Assembly (NCBI GenBank): GCA_020849195.1
Contig: JADLGT010000201.1
Span: 1 to 6,500, forward strand
Source of the DNA: Bacteroidia bacterium
Lineage (GTDB): Bacteria; Bacteroidota; Bacteroidia; JABDFU01
Reading direction: 5' to 3'
Length of the DNA: 6,500 nt
The notes below the pieces were generated by a model. The model did not search any database. It saw only the letters and a program-made list of their open reading frames with translations, and was not told the origin of the DNA. Positions within the stretch are counted from its first letter, which is position 1, and every line of letters begins with the position of its first letter. Of the stretch, positions 6,417 through 6,500 are shown piece by piece. A program made the translations under genes and the position numbers.

Positions 6417-6500
6417 TTAACAAGCAAATTTAATAGGTTTCCCTTCTAATGCTTGAGTCAATGCGTTCCAAATATTTTGGTTTTGTTTTCTTGAGGTTGA
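6417..6500 (-). CDS. C-terminal end of an unidentified gene, cut by window edge
   Basis: On the minus strand the frame entering at 6500 is open for 27 codons and stops at TAA (6419-6417). It reads STSRKQNQNIWNALTQALEG followed by KPIKFAC. The composition is protein-like (a plausible amphipathic helix around NIWNALTQALEG), and it ends 26 bp before the protease start on the same strand, as expected for an upstream neighbour or operon partner. The fragment is too short to name a family. The call rests on openness, composition and spacing only. Confidence 0.5.
   Translation of the reverse strand, partial: STSRKQNQNIWNALTQALEGKPIKFAC
6425..6432 (-). promoter_or_regulatory. Candidate -7 box for the protease gene
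   Basis: The minus strand reads TAAATTTG (6432-6425), an exact TAnnTTTG match that would start RNA near 6419, about 29 nt before the protease ATG. The nearest upstream TTG (6461-6459) is 26 bases away, outside the usual 17-23, so the -33 element is not convincing. The box overlaps the last codons of the upstream reading frame. The protease could instead be read through from that gene, which ends 26 bp before the ATG. Confidence 0.35.

Overview
The window looks like an ordinary stretch of a Bacteroidota (Bacteroidetes) chromosome. The evidence is a large secreted protease that ends in a type IX secretion (T9SS) sorting domain, a DUF4369/DUF5106/thioredoxin-type protein, promoter boxes of the Bacteroidetes TTTG / TAnnTTTG kind, A-rich leaders without Shine-Dalgarno sites, and moderately AT-rich DNA with short intergenic gaps. 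The genus cannot be told from the sequence; a free-living Chitinophagales-, Cytophagales- or Flavobacteriales-like lineage is a reasonable guess.

Layout, left to right. (1) 1-1305, minus strand: an exported thioredoxin-like protein, cut at its C-terminus by the window edge. It is open to the edge, with 435 codons visible. (2) 1306-1581: a 276-bp divergent intergenic region. It holds a good Bacteroidetes promoter for the leftward gene and a weaker candidate for the rightward gene. (3) 1582-2649, plus strand: ilvE, a complete branched-chain amino acid aminotransferase. (4) 2653-3054, minus strand: a small exported protein of unknown function, convergent with ilvE and only 3 bp from it. (5) 3055-3195: an intergenic gap with a strong intrinsic terminator for the gene to its right and a short perfect palindrome. 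(6) 3196-6390, minus strand: a 1064-residue secreted S8 (subtilisin-like) protease with PKD/Ig-like repeats and a T9SS C-terminal domain. (7) 6417-6500, minus strand: the last 27 codons and stop of an unidentified gene that continues past the right edge.

How the genes relate. Three products carry signal peptides and act outside the cytoplasm: the thioredoxin-like protein, the small unknown and the protease. IlvE is cytoplasmic and belongs to branched-chain amino acid metabolism. I see no sign of a shared pathway. The genes have separate promoters or terminators, so they look like neighbours rather than one operon.

I found no mobile element, CRISPR array, tRNA, rRNA or riboswitch, and no evidence of a new multi-gene system. 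The points most worth a second look are an unnamed module of about 190 residues inside the protease, the unknown small exported protein, and a few small DNA structures: a GNRA-capped terminator, an AT-only hairpin at the convergent junction, and a palindrome.
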